NCBI GenBank assembly: GCA_900539665.1
Contig: UQCV01000013.1
Span: 1-39,578, forward strand
Source of the DNA: an uncultured Succinivibrionaceae bacterium
GTDB taxonomy: Bacteria > Pseudomonadota > Gammaproteobacteria > Enterobacterales > Succinivibrionaceae
Direction: 5' to 3'
Length of the DNA stretch: 39,578 bases
Shown: positions 16,060 through 24,631 of the stretch, piece by piece
Position numbering within the stretch: the stretch's first letter is position 1
Layout of the letters: each line of letters begins with the position of its first letter
Made by a program: the position numbers and the translations under genes
The notes under the pieces: model-generated
Told to the model about the DNA's origin: nothing
The model's database searches: none
Seen by the model: only the letters and a program-made list of their open reading frames with translations

Positions 16060-16950
16060 CTAGTCAATATGGCCTAAACGATTTAGTTTCACAAAACCAT
16101 CCGTGGTAAAGTTCATCCAAATACAAACGGCTCGCCCAACCACGTAGCTATCTGGCACAAAACCCCAGAACCTACTATCACGAGAATGCTCACGGTTATC
16201 CCCAATAGCAAAATATTGTCCTTCTGGAACCGTCCATTCCCCATATTCGTTTCCAAGCACTACCCCTCCAGGTTGCTCATAAAAGCTTTCTCTTGGGAGC
16301 ACTCCTGGGTCATGCATAATTTTATGTTTATACCCTAGCAAGTTTTCCGTACCAACTATGCCATACTCACTTGGATAAACCTCATCACGTTCAAGATATG
16401 GCTGCACTTCATCTTTTTGTGCGTCTAAACGAGTAAATTCTGTTGCTCCAGCGGGGCGCACATAAAAAGTCCTGCGATCATAGCGCACGGTATCCCCAGG
16501 CAACCCGATGATACGTTTAATGTAGTCAATATTTGTATTTTCTGGATACTTAAAGACCACAATATCGCCACGTTTAACCTGTGATGTTGGGTAAATTACG
16601 TTATTAGTAAACGGGTTGCGAATCCCATAACGAAACTTTTCCACTAACACAAAATCGCCACGTAGCAATGTAGGCATCATAGAAGCTGATGGAATACGAA
16701 ATGGTTCATACGCAAAAGAACGTAATAAAAACACAACCAACAACACTGGGAAGCAACTAACAAGACTACCCCACATGCCATTTGGTTCTAAAATATCCTT
16801 CTTCTCAGTTTTGGTTAAAGGCACAATTGAAGCTGCTTCGCGACTTGCCAATTCTGCCTTGCGCCGTGGGCGCAGTACTAAGAGGTCTAAAACCCACATA
16901 ATACCTGTCACCACAGTGAGAACAACTAGGACTATACTTACAATATTCAA
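16060..16950 (-). CDS. lepB: Signal peptidase I
   Basis: Inner-membrane serine protease that removes signal peptides from exported preproteins. The 296 residues have a membrane helix at about 3-22, a cytoplasmic basic segment and a second helix at about 60-80. The catalytic Ser is in IPSASMMPTL (S90) and the general-base Lys in DYIKRIIGLPGD (K145). Later boxes include YFAIGDNREHSRDSRFWG. Slightly shorter than E. coli LepB (324). It begins 20 bases after lepA, as in the classical lepA-lepB operon. Confidence 0.96.
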   Translation of the reverse strand: MNIVSIVLVVLTVVTGIMWVLDLLVLRPRRKAELASREAASIVPLTKTEKKDILEPNGMWGSLVSCFPVLLVVFLLRSFAYEPFRIPSASMMPTLLRGDFVLVEKFRYGIRNPFTNNVIYPTSQVKRGDIVVFKYPENTNIDYIKRIIGLPGDTVRYDRRTFYVRPAGATEFTRLDAQKDEVQPYLERDEVYPSEYGIVGTENLLGYKHKIMHDPGVLPRESFYEQPGGVVLGNEYGEWTVPEGQYFAIGDNREHSRDSRFWGFVPDSYVVGRAVCIWMNFTTDGFVKLNRLGHID

Positions 16951-16970
16951 AATAACACCTGTTTATTTGG

Positions 16971-18764
16971 TTATTCCTGACCAACCTTAAGAATTGCAAG
17001 GAATGCTTCTTGCGGCACTTGCACTCTACCGATGGCCTTCATGCGCTTCTTACCTTCTTTTTGCTTTTCAAGAAGTTTGCGCTTTCTTGTTATATCACCG
17101 CCGTAACATTTTGCCAGCACGTCCTTGCGCAAGGCTTTAACTGTACTGCGAGCAATGATTTGATTACCAATGGCTGCTTGAATAGCAATATCAAACATCT
17201 GCCGTGGGATCAGCTCTTTCATCTTTTCTACGAGGAGACGTCCCTTAGCCATTGAGTTATCTTTGTGGGTAATTACCGCTAAAGCATCAATACGTTCATT
17301 GCTAATCAAAATATCCATTCTGACCATGTTAGCCACTTGGAAATGTTTAAAACCATAATCAAGTGATGCATACCCACGTGAGGTTGACTTTAAACGATCA
17401 AAGAAATCAAGCACCACTTCCGCCATTGGAATTTCATAAGTAATAGCTACTTGGTTACCGTGGTACACCATATTGGTTTGAATCCCACGCTTTTCCTGAC
17501 ATAAAGTCATAATATTACCCACGTATTCAGCCGGGGTTAAGATATGACATTCGGCAATAGGTTCACGAATTTCAGCAATATTACTTACAGGAGGTAAAGC
17601 CGCCGGAGAATCGATCTTTATAATTTCCCCGTTGGTCAATAAAATTTCGTAAACTACAGTTGGCGCAGTTGTAATCAAATCAAGGTTATATTCACGTTCT
17701 AAGCGTTCTTGAATGATTTCCATATGGAGCATACCAAGAAAACCACAACGGAAGCCAAAACCAAGAGCTTTTGATGTTTCAGGTTCGAAGAACAAGGAAG
17801 CATCATTTAAAGAAAGCTTATCCAAAGCTTCACGGAAAGCATCGTAGTCATCAGTTGAAACCGGGAACAAACCAGCATATACCTGAGGTTTAACCTTTTG
17901 GAAACCAGGAAGCGGAGTATCAACCCCATCCTTAGCGTTAGTTAAGGTATCACCAACAGGAGCCCCATGAATAGTCTTAATCCCACAAACAACCCAACCT
18001 ACTTCTCCGCACAGAAGTTCGTCACGATCAACGCGCTTAGGAGTAAACACACCTAAACGATCAACGCCCCAAACCACGCCAGTGCTCATAACCTTAATCT
18101 TGTCACCACGACGAAGGCGGCCTTGTTTGATTCGTACCAATGACACCACCCCAAGGTAATCGTCGAACCAAGAATCGACAATCAATGCCTGTAATGGCCC
18201 ATCAGGATCCCCTTGAGGAGCAGGAATACGGTGTACAATTTGTTCAAGTAATTGATCGACCCCAAAACCGGTTTTAGCCGAGCAACGCACAGCATCGCTA
18301 GCGTCAATCCCTACGATATCTTCAATTTCCGCTGCCACACGATCAGGTTCGGCTGCTGGCAAATCGATTTTATTTAGTACAGGTACAACTTCGAGGTTTA
18401 AATCTATAGCTTGGTAACAGTTAGCTAAAGTCTGAGCTTCCACCCCTTGACCCGCATCAACCACCAAAAGTGCCCCTTCGCACGCTGCTAATGAGCGTGA
18501 AACTTCATAGGCGAAGTCGACATGTCCTGGGGTATCTATGAAGTTAAGTTCGTAATGTTCACCATTTTGAGCTTTATAATCTAAGGTTACGGATTGAGCC
18601 TTGATTGTAATCCCACGTTCTCTTTCAATATCCATTGAGTCTAGAACTTGTTCCTGCATTTCACGAGCAGTTAACCCGCCACACATTTGGATCAAGCGAT
18701 CAGAGAGAGTAGATTTACCATGGTCAATATGGGCAATAATAGAGAAATTTCTGATATTTTTCAT
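16971..18764 (-). CDS. lepA: Elongation factor 4 (LepA)
   Basis: Ribosome-bound translational GTPase implicated in back-translocation and 30S biogenesis. The 597 residues match the usual length. G motifs: AHIDHGKSTLSDRL, the switch II DTPGHVDF and NKIDLPAAEPD. It lacks EF-G domain IV and ends in the LepA-specific domain (GGDITRKRKLLEKQKEGKKRMK, then VQVPQEAFLAIL). It is preceded at 239 bp by rseC and followed closely by lepB, the standard gammaproteobacterial order. Confidence 0.97.
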   Translation of the reverse strand: MKNIRNFSIIAHIDHGKSTLSDRLIQMCGGLTAREMQEQVLDSMDIERERGITIKAQSVTLDYKAQNGEHYELNFIDTPGHVDFAYEVSRSLAACEGALLVVDAGQGVEAQTLANCYQAIDLNLEVVPVLNKIDLPAAEPDRVAAEIEDIVGIDASDAVRCSAKTGFGVDQLLEQIVHRIPAPQGDPDGPLQALIVDSWFDDYLGVVSLVRIKQGRLRRGDKIKVMSTGVVWGVDRLGVFTPKRVDRDELLCGEVGWVVCGIKTIHGAPVGDTLTNAKDGVDTPLPGFQKVKPQVYAGLFPVSTDDYDAFREALDKLSLNDASLFFEPETSKALGFGFRCGFLGMLHMEIIQERLEREYNLDLITTAPTVVYEILLTNGEIIKIDSPAALPPVSNIAEIREPIAECHILTPAEYVGNIMTLCQEKRGIQTNMVYHGNQVAITYEIPMAEVVLDFFDRLKSTSRGYASLDYGFKHFQVANMVRMDILISNERIDALAVITHKDNSMAKGRLLVEKMKELIPRQMFDIAIQAAIGNQIIARSTVKALRKDVLAKCYGGDITRKRKLLEKQKEGKKRMKAIGRVQVPQEAFLAILKVGQE

Positions 18765-19003
18765 ACAAATAAAAGTATCCGTTGTCCTTGATTAGGTACT
18801 AGCCATTAAAGGTAGTATAGAGGGTACCATTTTTCTAGTCGGTACAGTCTTAAATATAAGCCCATAATTATAACACAGTCATAAGGTATTGTTATCAAAC
18901 ATGACTTAATGGTGTTTCTTAGACCTGCCTTTTTAGCGACAAGAAAAATATAACTTGAGCTTACATCTATACTTAAATTCTCGCGAGTCCCTAGATGAGA
19001 ATT

Positions 19004-19543
19004 TTAATTACATGGCTTTATTGGACCTAACACCCCTAACATTTTTGGGGCCCAAATTTTTTGTACTAGATATTTAGCAAGATAATAGGCTAATGCAATA
19101 CCAAAAAACAAACCTAAAAACGCCCCAAGTATGGTCACTAAATCCTTAATTTCACCGGATAAGAAAAACGAGATAATCGCAGAACCACTAGCCCCAATCA
19201 TCATGCTTAGTAGTGGAATTAGATACGATACAACTATACTAAGCCAGACTGAACGCTCACAAATCGCAATTCTAACTACATCGCCAGCCTTGGCTTTAAA
19301 GATGTTTTCAACCTCGAAACGTTCGGGAGTACTAGGACGCCCGGCCAAAACATCAGGAACACAACTATCCTTACGCTCATGGCAACTACCACAAACGCCT
19401 TGTACTCCCTTTTCACAAATGACTAAATTAGTATTAGCGACAGTTTCACAAACCAAAGCTAAAATTTCATTATAGCCATCATTGCCTGGTGGAGTAACAA
19501 AAGAGCGAGACTTGTGGTTATTATTGTTGTTATTGTTTGACAT
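19004..19543 (-). CDS. rseC: RseC-family membrane protein
   Basis: Inner-membrane protein of the rpoE operon; E. coli RseC influences sigma-E activity and acts in the SoxR-reducing complex. I use the ATG at 19543 (179 residues), which overlaps the end of rseB; a GTG at 19585 would add 14 residues. Visible are the cysteines of GVCGSCHERKDSC, two adjacent membrane helices (about 100-125 and 130-152) and the KAGDVVRIAI segment typical of the family. Directly after the start is a run of seven Asn encoded by AAC/AAT triplets, which coincides with the overlap region of rseB; such a tract is unusual. The context rpoE-rseA-rseB-rseC secures the name. Confidence 0.85.
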   Translation of the reverse strand: MSNNNNNNNHKSRSFVTPPGNDGYNEILALVCETVANTNLVICEKGVQGVCGSCHERKDSCVPDVLAGRPSTPERFEVENIFKAKAGDVVRIAICERSVWLSIVVSYLIPLLSMMIGASGSAIISFFLSGEIKDLVTILGAFLGLFFGIALAYYLAKYLVQKIWAPKMLGVLGPIKPCN

Positions 19544-20525
19544 ATGATTCAGCAATCTTTTTTTCAGTATCAAATGGCAGATCACCCACCACTATAATTT
19601 CATAATCAGAAAGTCTATGACGATACAAATTAGTACCGCCTTGTTTGACTATTGGAAATTCCATGCTTTCTAAGGTCTTGAGCTTATAAACAGAAAAATC
19701 AGCCAACCCGTCTGAATAGAGCACATGTTCTACTTCACTGCCATAGTTTCCTAAAGCATAGCTTGCGCTAAATACACGTTTAAACCCTTCAGGGATATAT
19801 GATATTTTCCACCCAAAGGACACATAAGAGGTCATATTATTGGTAACTTCTTGATTATCACGTGCGTTTTGCGCCAAAAGTTTTATATCAGTTGATGGTT
19901 CATCTCCAGTCCATAAATACACTCCTGAATATGATTCCACCCTGCCATGAGCTGGATTAAATACTTGCACGCTTAACGGCAAAAAAGTCTTTTTGTCGAT
20001 CGCTAAGACATATGAATAACGATCGTTCCATCTTGGCATTAACTTAAGCCCTAGAGCCGATCTGCCAGCCGCCCGAATATCACCTAAAATAACCGGTTGA
20101 TAGGAATTTATAATCCGCTTAGCCTCAACAGCTAACAAACGAGGCAACGCCCCAGGCAGACGACCTTTACCCACTGACATTTTTTCTGTGCCGTTAGAAA
20201 AATAGACAATCCAATCATCCTTTGTGTAATAACCTGATGGCGCGTTATCTAAATATAGCCAACGTGTATACTCATGCCCATCCACCAAACCGTGGGAAAA
20301 TTGCATTGGTTCTAGCTGACCGGCAATGCCCTTTGTTAGGTACAAGACAAAGTTTTGTTTTTGCACAGATTTTTGTAGCGCCGATAAAATTACTTCTCCA
20401 TCCATGCCTTTAGCGGCTTGGACATTCGTAACTTCTGCTGTTGCTTCTGTGGCTTGAGCTATTTGCCCGAGGCCTAATTCTAGGCACAACATAACTGCTG
20501 ATAATAAATAAAACCAATTTTTCAT
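19530..20525 (-). CDS. rseB: Periplasmic sigma-E regulator RseB
   Basis: Periplasmic protein that binds RseA and shields it from DegS/RseP proteolysis until lipopolysaccharide signals displace it. The 331 residues begin with a signal peptide (about 1-25, ending near QATEA) and continue with the MucB/RseB fold: QKSVQKQNFVLYLTKG, LEPMQFSHGLVDGHEYTRWLYLD, an N-terminal LolA-like domain, then a smaller C-terminal domain (FGWKISYIPEGFKRV, then SDGLADFSVY). It overlaps rseC at its 3' end. It is separated from rseA by 313 bp containing a strong terminator, unlike the tight E. coli arrangement. Confidence 0.9.
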   Translation of the reverse strand: MKNWFYLLSAVMLCLELGLGQIAQATEATAEVTNVQAAKGMDGEVILSALQKSVQKQNFVLYLTKGIAGQLEPMQFSHGLVDGHEYTRWLYLDNAPSGYYTKDDWIVYFSNGTEKMSVGKGRLPGALPRLLAVEAKRIINSYQPVILGDIRAAGRSALGLKLMPRWNDRYSYVLAIDKKTFLPLSVQVFNPAHGRVESYSGVYLWTGDEPSTDIKLLAQNARDNQEVTNNMTSYVSFGWKISYIPEGFKRVFSASYALGNYGSEVEHVLYSDGLADFSVYKLKTLESMEFPIVKQGGTNLYRHRLSDYEIIVVGDLPFDTEKKIAESYVKQ

Positions 20526-20838
20526 TCAGTTCTAGCCCACTCTCATCTTTTTCTAGCCATCATCCAATCAAAAAACAAAAAACCTGCACCGCAATAGAAG
20601 GTCGGTCCAGGTTTTTTCAGCCGCCATTTATGTAATTCTTAAGTCTACTTATAAAGCCATAAATTAAGACAAGAGTCTACGGCCTCATTGCTTTTAGAAT
20701 ATTGTGCCATATGGCGCACTTAAACTCTACTTTTTAAGTATTTAACCTAAGATTCAAATACTCATCAACAAAGCCCAAACAACAAAATTTATACCATGTC
20801 TTATTAGCTTATTGGAGTACTCCTCTGTCCCAAGCTAA
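20526..20838. other. Gap between rseA and rseB with terminator and palindrome
   Basis: 313 bp without an open frame worth calling. Besides the terminator at 20571-20617 it holds a near-perfect palindrome, GTGCCATATGGCGCAC (about 20705-20720), centred on CATATG. After a terminator, rseB-rseC would need an own promoter in this gap or read-through; I could not identify a convincing sigma-70 or sigma-E promoter. Confidence 0.5.
20571..20617 (-). terminator. Strong terminator between rseA and rseB
   Basis: Coding-strand arms AAAAAACCTG and CAGGTTTTTT (20608-20617 and 20577-20586) pair perfectly. After one mismatch, ACCG/CGGT continues the stem inward. A second T-run follows beyond the arm. It would stop leftward transcripts from rpoE-rseA before rseB. 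Confidence 0.75.
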
Positions 20839-21561
20839 CTATCTATTAGGGCTTTCTACCGTCATTCTTTGCATTAGCTCATGATCGTTCATAAGTGCAT
20901 CTAAAGTCCGTAATTCACGGGCCTTACGTTCTTCGTTTAGTCTCAATTGCTCTTTATCCACATGTAAAGCAGCTACAGCCACATCAGGGTTTTGTGCTTT
21001 GGAATTAAGCTGCATGGAAATAGGGTTATTATCAGAAGTATTGCTTACAGGGGAGATACTTACCGAAGTTCCACCACCTATAAATGACTCCTCATTAAAA
21101 TCTGCATTGCCACCTCGGTACATGCTTACCCCAAGAACGCAAACGCAAGCTACAGACGCCGCTACCGCCATATGGCCTAAACCTGCCCAAACTCGCTTTA
21201 ACTTATTGCGTCTAATTTGCGCTAAATCAGTAACTTCCGCCGGCTGTTTAAGCATTTCTGATGTTGAATCAACAGCAGGTTTAACACTTTCTGTTTCGCT
21301 GGCACAACGAGAAATGGTACGAGACATATCCAAAGGTTCGCTTTCAATAGCTTCGGCAACTTTAGCCGCAAAACCTTCCATGCCCACCATATCGGTACAC
21401 TCCCCCCTTAAAGCCGCACGCTCTAAGGAGTACTGCTGCCATTTTTCAGCAACTTCTTCGTCCGCTAAAAGTTGTTCCAACTCAGCATCTGAGATTGGCT
21501 CACCGTCAAAAAATCTGGATAAAAGCGCAAATTTTTCATTGCCTGTATTTGCATTCATCAA
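20839..21561 (-). CDS. rseA: Anti-sigma-E factor RseA
   Basis: Membrane anti-sigma factor that holds RpoE at the inner membrane and is destroyed by DegS and RseP upon envelope stress. The 240 residues have the RseA N-terminal domain (LLSRFFDGEPISDAELEQLL and WQQYSLERAALRGE), a long linker, one membrane helix at about 130-148 (MAVAASVACVCVLGVSMY) and a short periplasmic C-terminus. The start is 9 bases after the rpoE stop, so the two are cotranscribed and probably coupled. Sequence outside the N-terminal domain is not conserved in the family. Confidence 0.88.
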   Translation of the reverse strand: MMNANTGNEKFALLSRFFDGEPISDAELEQLLADEEVAEKWQQYSLERAALRGECTDMVGMEGFAAKVAEAIESEPLDMSRTISRCASETESVKPAVDSTSEMLKQPAEVTDLAQIRRNKLKRVWAGLGHMAVAASVACVCVLGVSMYRGGNADFNEESFIGGGTSVSISPVSNTSDNNPISMQLNSKAQNPDVAVAALHVDKEQLRLNEERKARELRTLDALMNDHELMQRMTVESPNR

Positions 21562-21570
21562 GAATCATCC

Positions 21571-22161
21571 TTAAGCCTTTTTCTCGGCTGCGTTGTGCGA
21601 AGACAACTGTCGTTCAATAATCTCTCTGGCTCTAAATATACGCGATCTAACAGTCCCAACAGGACAATCCATCGCTACCGCCATATCTTCATAAGACATT
21701 TCTTCAATCTCACGTAAAATTAAAGCTTGTCTAAGTTCTTCAGGTAATGATTTAAGTAACCTAAAAAATAAAGCTTTTGCTTCCGCCCCTTCTAACATAT
21801 TTTCCGGGTTTGAGATTTCATGTAGTCTATTCATACCATCATAGGAACCAACTTCTGGTGCATCCACATCAACTTGAGTGCCCCGGCGTTTGTTTCCAGC
21901 GAGATAATTCATAGCTGTATTTACGGTAATTCGATAAATCCAGGTAAAGAATGCACTCTCTCCACGAAATTCACCAATTGCGCGATAAGCCTTAATAAAA
22001 GCTTCTTGCGCAATATCTTGAGCATCGCAAAGATCCGAAACATACTTTTGAGCAATGCTGACAACCTTATACTGATATTTAGCAACAAGAAAGTTAAAAG
22101 CTTGCTTGTTACCTTGTTGTACCTGTTTAACCAGAGTTAAATCAGTATTATCCTCTGCCAT
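21571..22161 (-). CDS. rpoE: RNA polymerase sigma-E factor
   Basis: ECF sigma factor for the envelope stress response. The 196 residues have region 2 (YQYKVVSIAQKYVSD, then AQDIAQEAFIKAYRAIGEFRGESAFFTWIYRI) and region 4 (LPEELRQALILREIEEMSYEDMAVAMDCPVGTVRSRIFRAREII), with NAMNYL-type wording between them. Very close to E. coli RpoE in length (191). First gene of the rpoE-rseA unit. A sigma-E-like promoter is seen 40 bp upstream, suggesting autoregulation. Confidence 0.95.
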   Translation of the reverse strand: MAEDNTDLTLVKQVQQGNKQAFNFLVAKYQYKVVSIAQKYVSDLCDAQDIAQEAFIKAYRAIGEFRGESAFFTWIYRITVNTAMNYLAGNKRRGTQVDVDAPEVGSYDGMNRLHEISNPENMLEGAEAKALFFRLLKSLPEELRQALILREIEEMSYEDMAVAMDCPVGTVRSRIFRAREIIERQLSSHNAAEKKA

Positions 22162-22581
22162 GCTCTTGTCCCGTCTTATCTGTTTTTTTCAGAGTCATTG
22201 TTATAGACCTGCAAACACTTTGATTAGTTCAAAAAAAATTTAGCCTAGAAAAAGTCTTGTTTTAAATTCTGCGCTTGTTCATTATTTTAGCACAAATTAT
22301 TTCCTTTTCCTTGACTAGTCAACGCCTAGCGCTTTATACCTGTGGCGCAATTATCTTTGCGTAAATTCTTAGGCAAAGTGGTGGTTAGCCTCAATTTTCC
22401 AAATTTCATTTAGCTTATAGACCTTAGGTTACTTTGCGCCTTCTAGTGGCTCTATTGAGCTTTCAACAATTATTATATTAAGCTACGAAAGAAATTTAGG
22501 TCTTAATTACTAAGCTACCTTAACCACATTCCTTACTTTGTATCGACATAGAATTCTAGACATCTTATAGCGGTTTTACGA
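22162..22581. other. Divergent intergenic region between rpoE and the ligase-like gene
   Basis: 420 bp without a credible gene. It contains the candidate sigma-E promoter of rpoE (22202-22232) and, near 22353-22376, an imperfect hairpin CTTTGC...GCAAAG. A similar sequence (GCAAAGAGGTGGTT) recurs at about 24519 upstream of ribA. Nothing else is evident. Confidence 0.4.
22202..22232 (-). promoter_or_regulatory. Candidate sigma-E promoter of rpoE
   Basis: On the coding strand TTGAACTA (22225-22232), 16 bp, then GTCTATA (22202-22208). This resembles the sigma-E consensus (GGAACTT and GTCTAA) with good spacing. It would start transcription about 35 nt before the rpoE ATG and give the autoregulation known for rpoE. 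Confidence 0.45.
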
Positions 22582-24432
22582 ATGGCAAAAAATATAATTT
22601 CCGGTCTAATGGTTGCCTTTATAGCACTTTATTTTGGGTGTGCATACCAAATCACCTCCCCAACATTATTAGATTTACTACCAGGCAACTTGCTCAGCCT
22701 TAGCAATCTTCTAGTCTTACTTTTTATCGGCTTAAGTACTGGGCTTGGTTTTTGGTCGGCTGCGAATGCACGTTTAATCGCTAAAAGTAAAACCTTGGTC
22801 CTCGGGGCTTGCATTCCTCTTTTATTGCTGTTGCCTGCGCTTTTTGATTTTAAACTTGGTATCTTAGCTCTACCAAACGCTGTTCTTATTGCTTTGTTAG
22901 GCTTAGCTTTTTACTACAGTGTATTAGTTTTAAACTTAAAAAAAACGGCGAGGATGATCAGCGCTTTCATTGTAGTCGCAGCTATGTGTTTTGATCTATG
23001 GCAAGTGCTTAACCATAGTTCGCTAAATACAGTAGCTAATTCACACACCGCTTACCGCTTTATAACTTGCGGGGCCGTACTTATTTTTGCTTTAAATAAC
23101 TACCTTAAAAACAGCTATGCCTTTACTTTGGGCGCGCTGTTATTTGGTGGGCTTATAGCACTAGGCTTAAAGCACCTGGCCGTACTCGATGCCACTACCG
23201 CATGGGCGGCAACCATGCTCCTTATGGCCATAGGTACCTGGGCCCAAAAATCTAGTGGTTACTTAGTTAGAACTCTTACTTTGCTTGTTTTAGCAGCAAC
23301 AAGCTTTATGACCGTTACAGGCATACACAGTGGTGCCATCATCAATCATGAATTATTAGCTTTTACCTTTAGCCATTTTGTAGAAAATAGTCTACTTGGT
23401 CATGGTTATGGCACACTTGCTCAAGCGGCCGTTGTTAATAAGTTAGGCTCACCAAACGAGTTAAACCTGTTAGCACTTACTATTTATGAAACTGGTTTAG
23501 GTGGCATTTTAGCTCTAGCCTTAGCCTTTTGGCTTAGCCTCCGTAACTCCTTAAAGCTTGGCTTAAATGTGACTGCTTGCTTAAACAGAACCGCACTATT
23601 AGTGCCTCTTTTTATCGGGACGTTATGCGCTCCAAACATTGCTAGTGATTACGTTGTTCTTTTTGCCGCTATCGCTTTAATCGCTATGCTAGAACGGACT
23701 TCATTTCCTAACCACGACAACTTAAAACCACAAAAATCTAATTTCTTACAATATCAATTGATTTGGATTATTGCGCTAAGCGTTTCTTTATATTGTATAA
23801 CCGGGATCTTTTCTTTAAGAAGCCTCGAAAACGATATTAATAACTATCACCTAAAATCCATTAAAACAGCTTACACCCTTTTTAATAGAACTTTAAAACC
23901 ACTGCCTCCTGAGTTAAGTGCGTTCTTTAACGTGCCACACTTAGATAATCCCCAAAAAAAATCTAATTTCCAACGGATCTTTTACCCTCAAGAGCAAAAA
24001 TCCTTAGATTATCTAAACTCAAACTCTAAGTGCCACGCTTTTACCAATGATTTACTAAATTTATGGCCCCTAAAAAAAGGTGACCTGTTCTTCAATCCAT
24101 TCCCAGAATTTAGCAGATTACAAGAAGCCGAACTTAAGTACTCAGCCCTTATTTCAGTTGATACAACGATGTCACTGCTTGGCCTAGAAGCTTTCGACAA
24201 TATGCAAGCTAAGGTTAAAACCTCAATTGACCCAGACTTCATGTTTGCTAGTTTCTCTTTATGCCAGTATTTAGAACAAGGCCAAAATCAAAATCAATAC
24301 GCCAAGCTTTTAGGGTATCAACCAGACTTTAAGACTTGCATGACTTCGGCCAAGGTATTACAAAACAAACTAGCGCAAGCGCAACCTTTGGGTTTTGCGA
24401 CCTTCTCCTCCTACCGTGTCACAAAGCGCTAA
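22582..24432 (+). CDS. Wzy/O-antigen-ligase-like polytopic membrane protein
   Basis: A 616-residue protein with about eleven or twelve hydrophobic helices in the first 400 residues and a soluble C-terminal region (about 420-616). The stretch FVENSLLGHGYGTLAQAAVV followed by SPNELNLLALTIYETGLGGILAL is the pattern of the Wzy_C/O-antigen ligase family: a glycine-rich LGxGxG loop, then NE(L)xxLxxxxETGxxG before a helix. Members polymerise or ligate glycans (O-antigen, or PglL-type protein glycosylation) from undecaprenyl carriers on the periplasmic side. No other polysaccharide gene is nearby, which is more typical of a lone oligosaccharyltransferase or ligase than of an O-antigen cluster. It lies between rpoE and ribA-nadB, in a position where E. 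coli has rpoE directly next to nadB. Exact function unknown. Confidence 0.5.
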   Translation: MAKNIISGLMVAFIALYFGCAYQITSPTLLDLLPGNLLSLSNLLVLLFIGLSTGLGFWSAANARLIAKSKTLVLGACIPLLLLLPALFDFKLGILALPNAVLIALLGLAFYYSVLVLNLKKTARMISAFIVVAAMCFDLWQVLNHSSLNTVANSHTAYRFITCGAVLIFALNNYLKNSYAFTLGALLFGGLIALGLKHLAVLDATTAWAATMLLMAIGTWAQKSSGYLVRTLTLLVLAATSFMTVTGIHSGAIINHELLAFTFSHFVENSLLGHGYGTLAQAAVVNKLGSPNELNLLALTIYETGLGGILALALAFWLSLRNSLKLGLNVTACLNRTALLVPLFIGTLCAPNIASDYVVLFAAIALIAMLERTSFPNHDNLKPQKSNFLQYQLIWIIALSVSLYCITGIFSLRSLENDINNYHLKSIKTAYTLFNRTLKPLPPELSAFFNVPHLDNPQKKSNFQRIFYPQEQKSLDYLNSNSKCHAFTNDLLNLWPLKKGDLFFNPFPEFSRLQEAELKYSALISVDTTMSLLGLEAFDNMQAKVKTSIDPDFMFASFSLCQYLEQGQNQNQYAKLLGYQPDFKTCMTSAKVLQNKLAQAQPLGFATFSSYRVTKR

Positions 24433-24444
24433 GTAACCCCAATA

Positions 24445-24474
24445 TAAGTCCTTTAGCGATAACCAAAGGACTTA
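24445..24474. other. Perfect 10-bp hairpin after the ligase-like gene
   Basis: TAAGTCCTTT (24445-24454) and AAAGGACTTA (24465-24474) pair perfectly around a 10-nt loop, 12 bases after the stop codon. No U-run follows, so it is not a canonical terminator; it may protect the 3' end of the transcript. Confidence 0.5.
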
Positions 24475-24631
24475 CAAGCCTTTACTACTTTTACCGCTCA
24501 GACTTGTGGCAAACGTTTGCGCAAAGAGGTGGTTTTCGTTAAAATTGTGACCACAGATAATGAAGTGGCCATGAGTCTCAAGGCCGATTGTTGACTACCA
24601 TTTTCCTAGATAGCCAACACTATGACTTTAC

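Noticed and set aside
24433..24631. FMN riboswitch before ribA
   Set aside because: None of the conserved FMN aptamer wording is present; only a simple hairpin after the upstream gene is seen.
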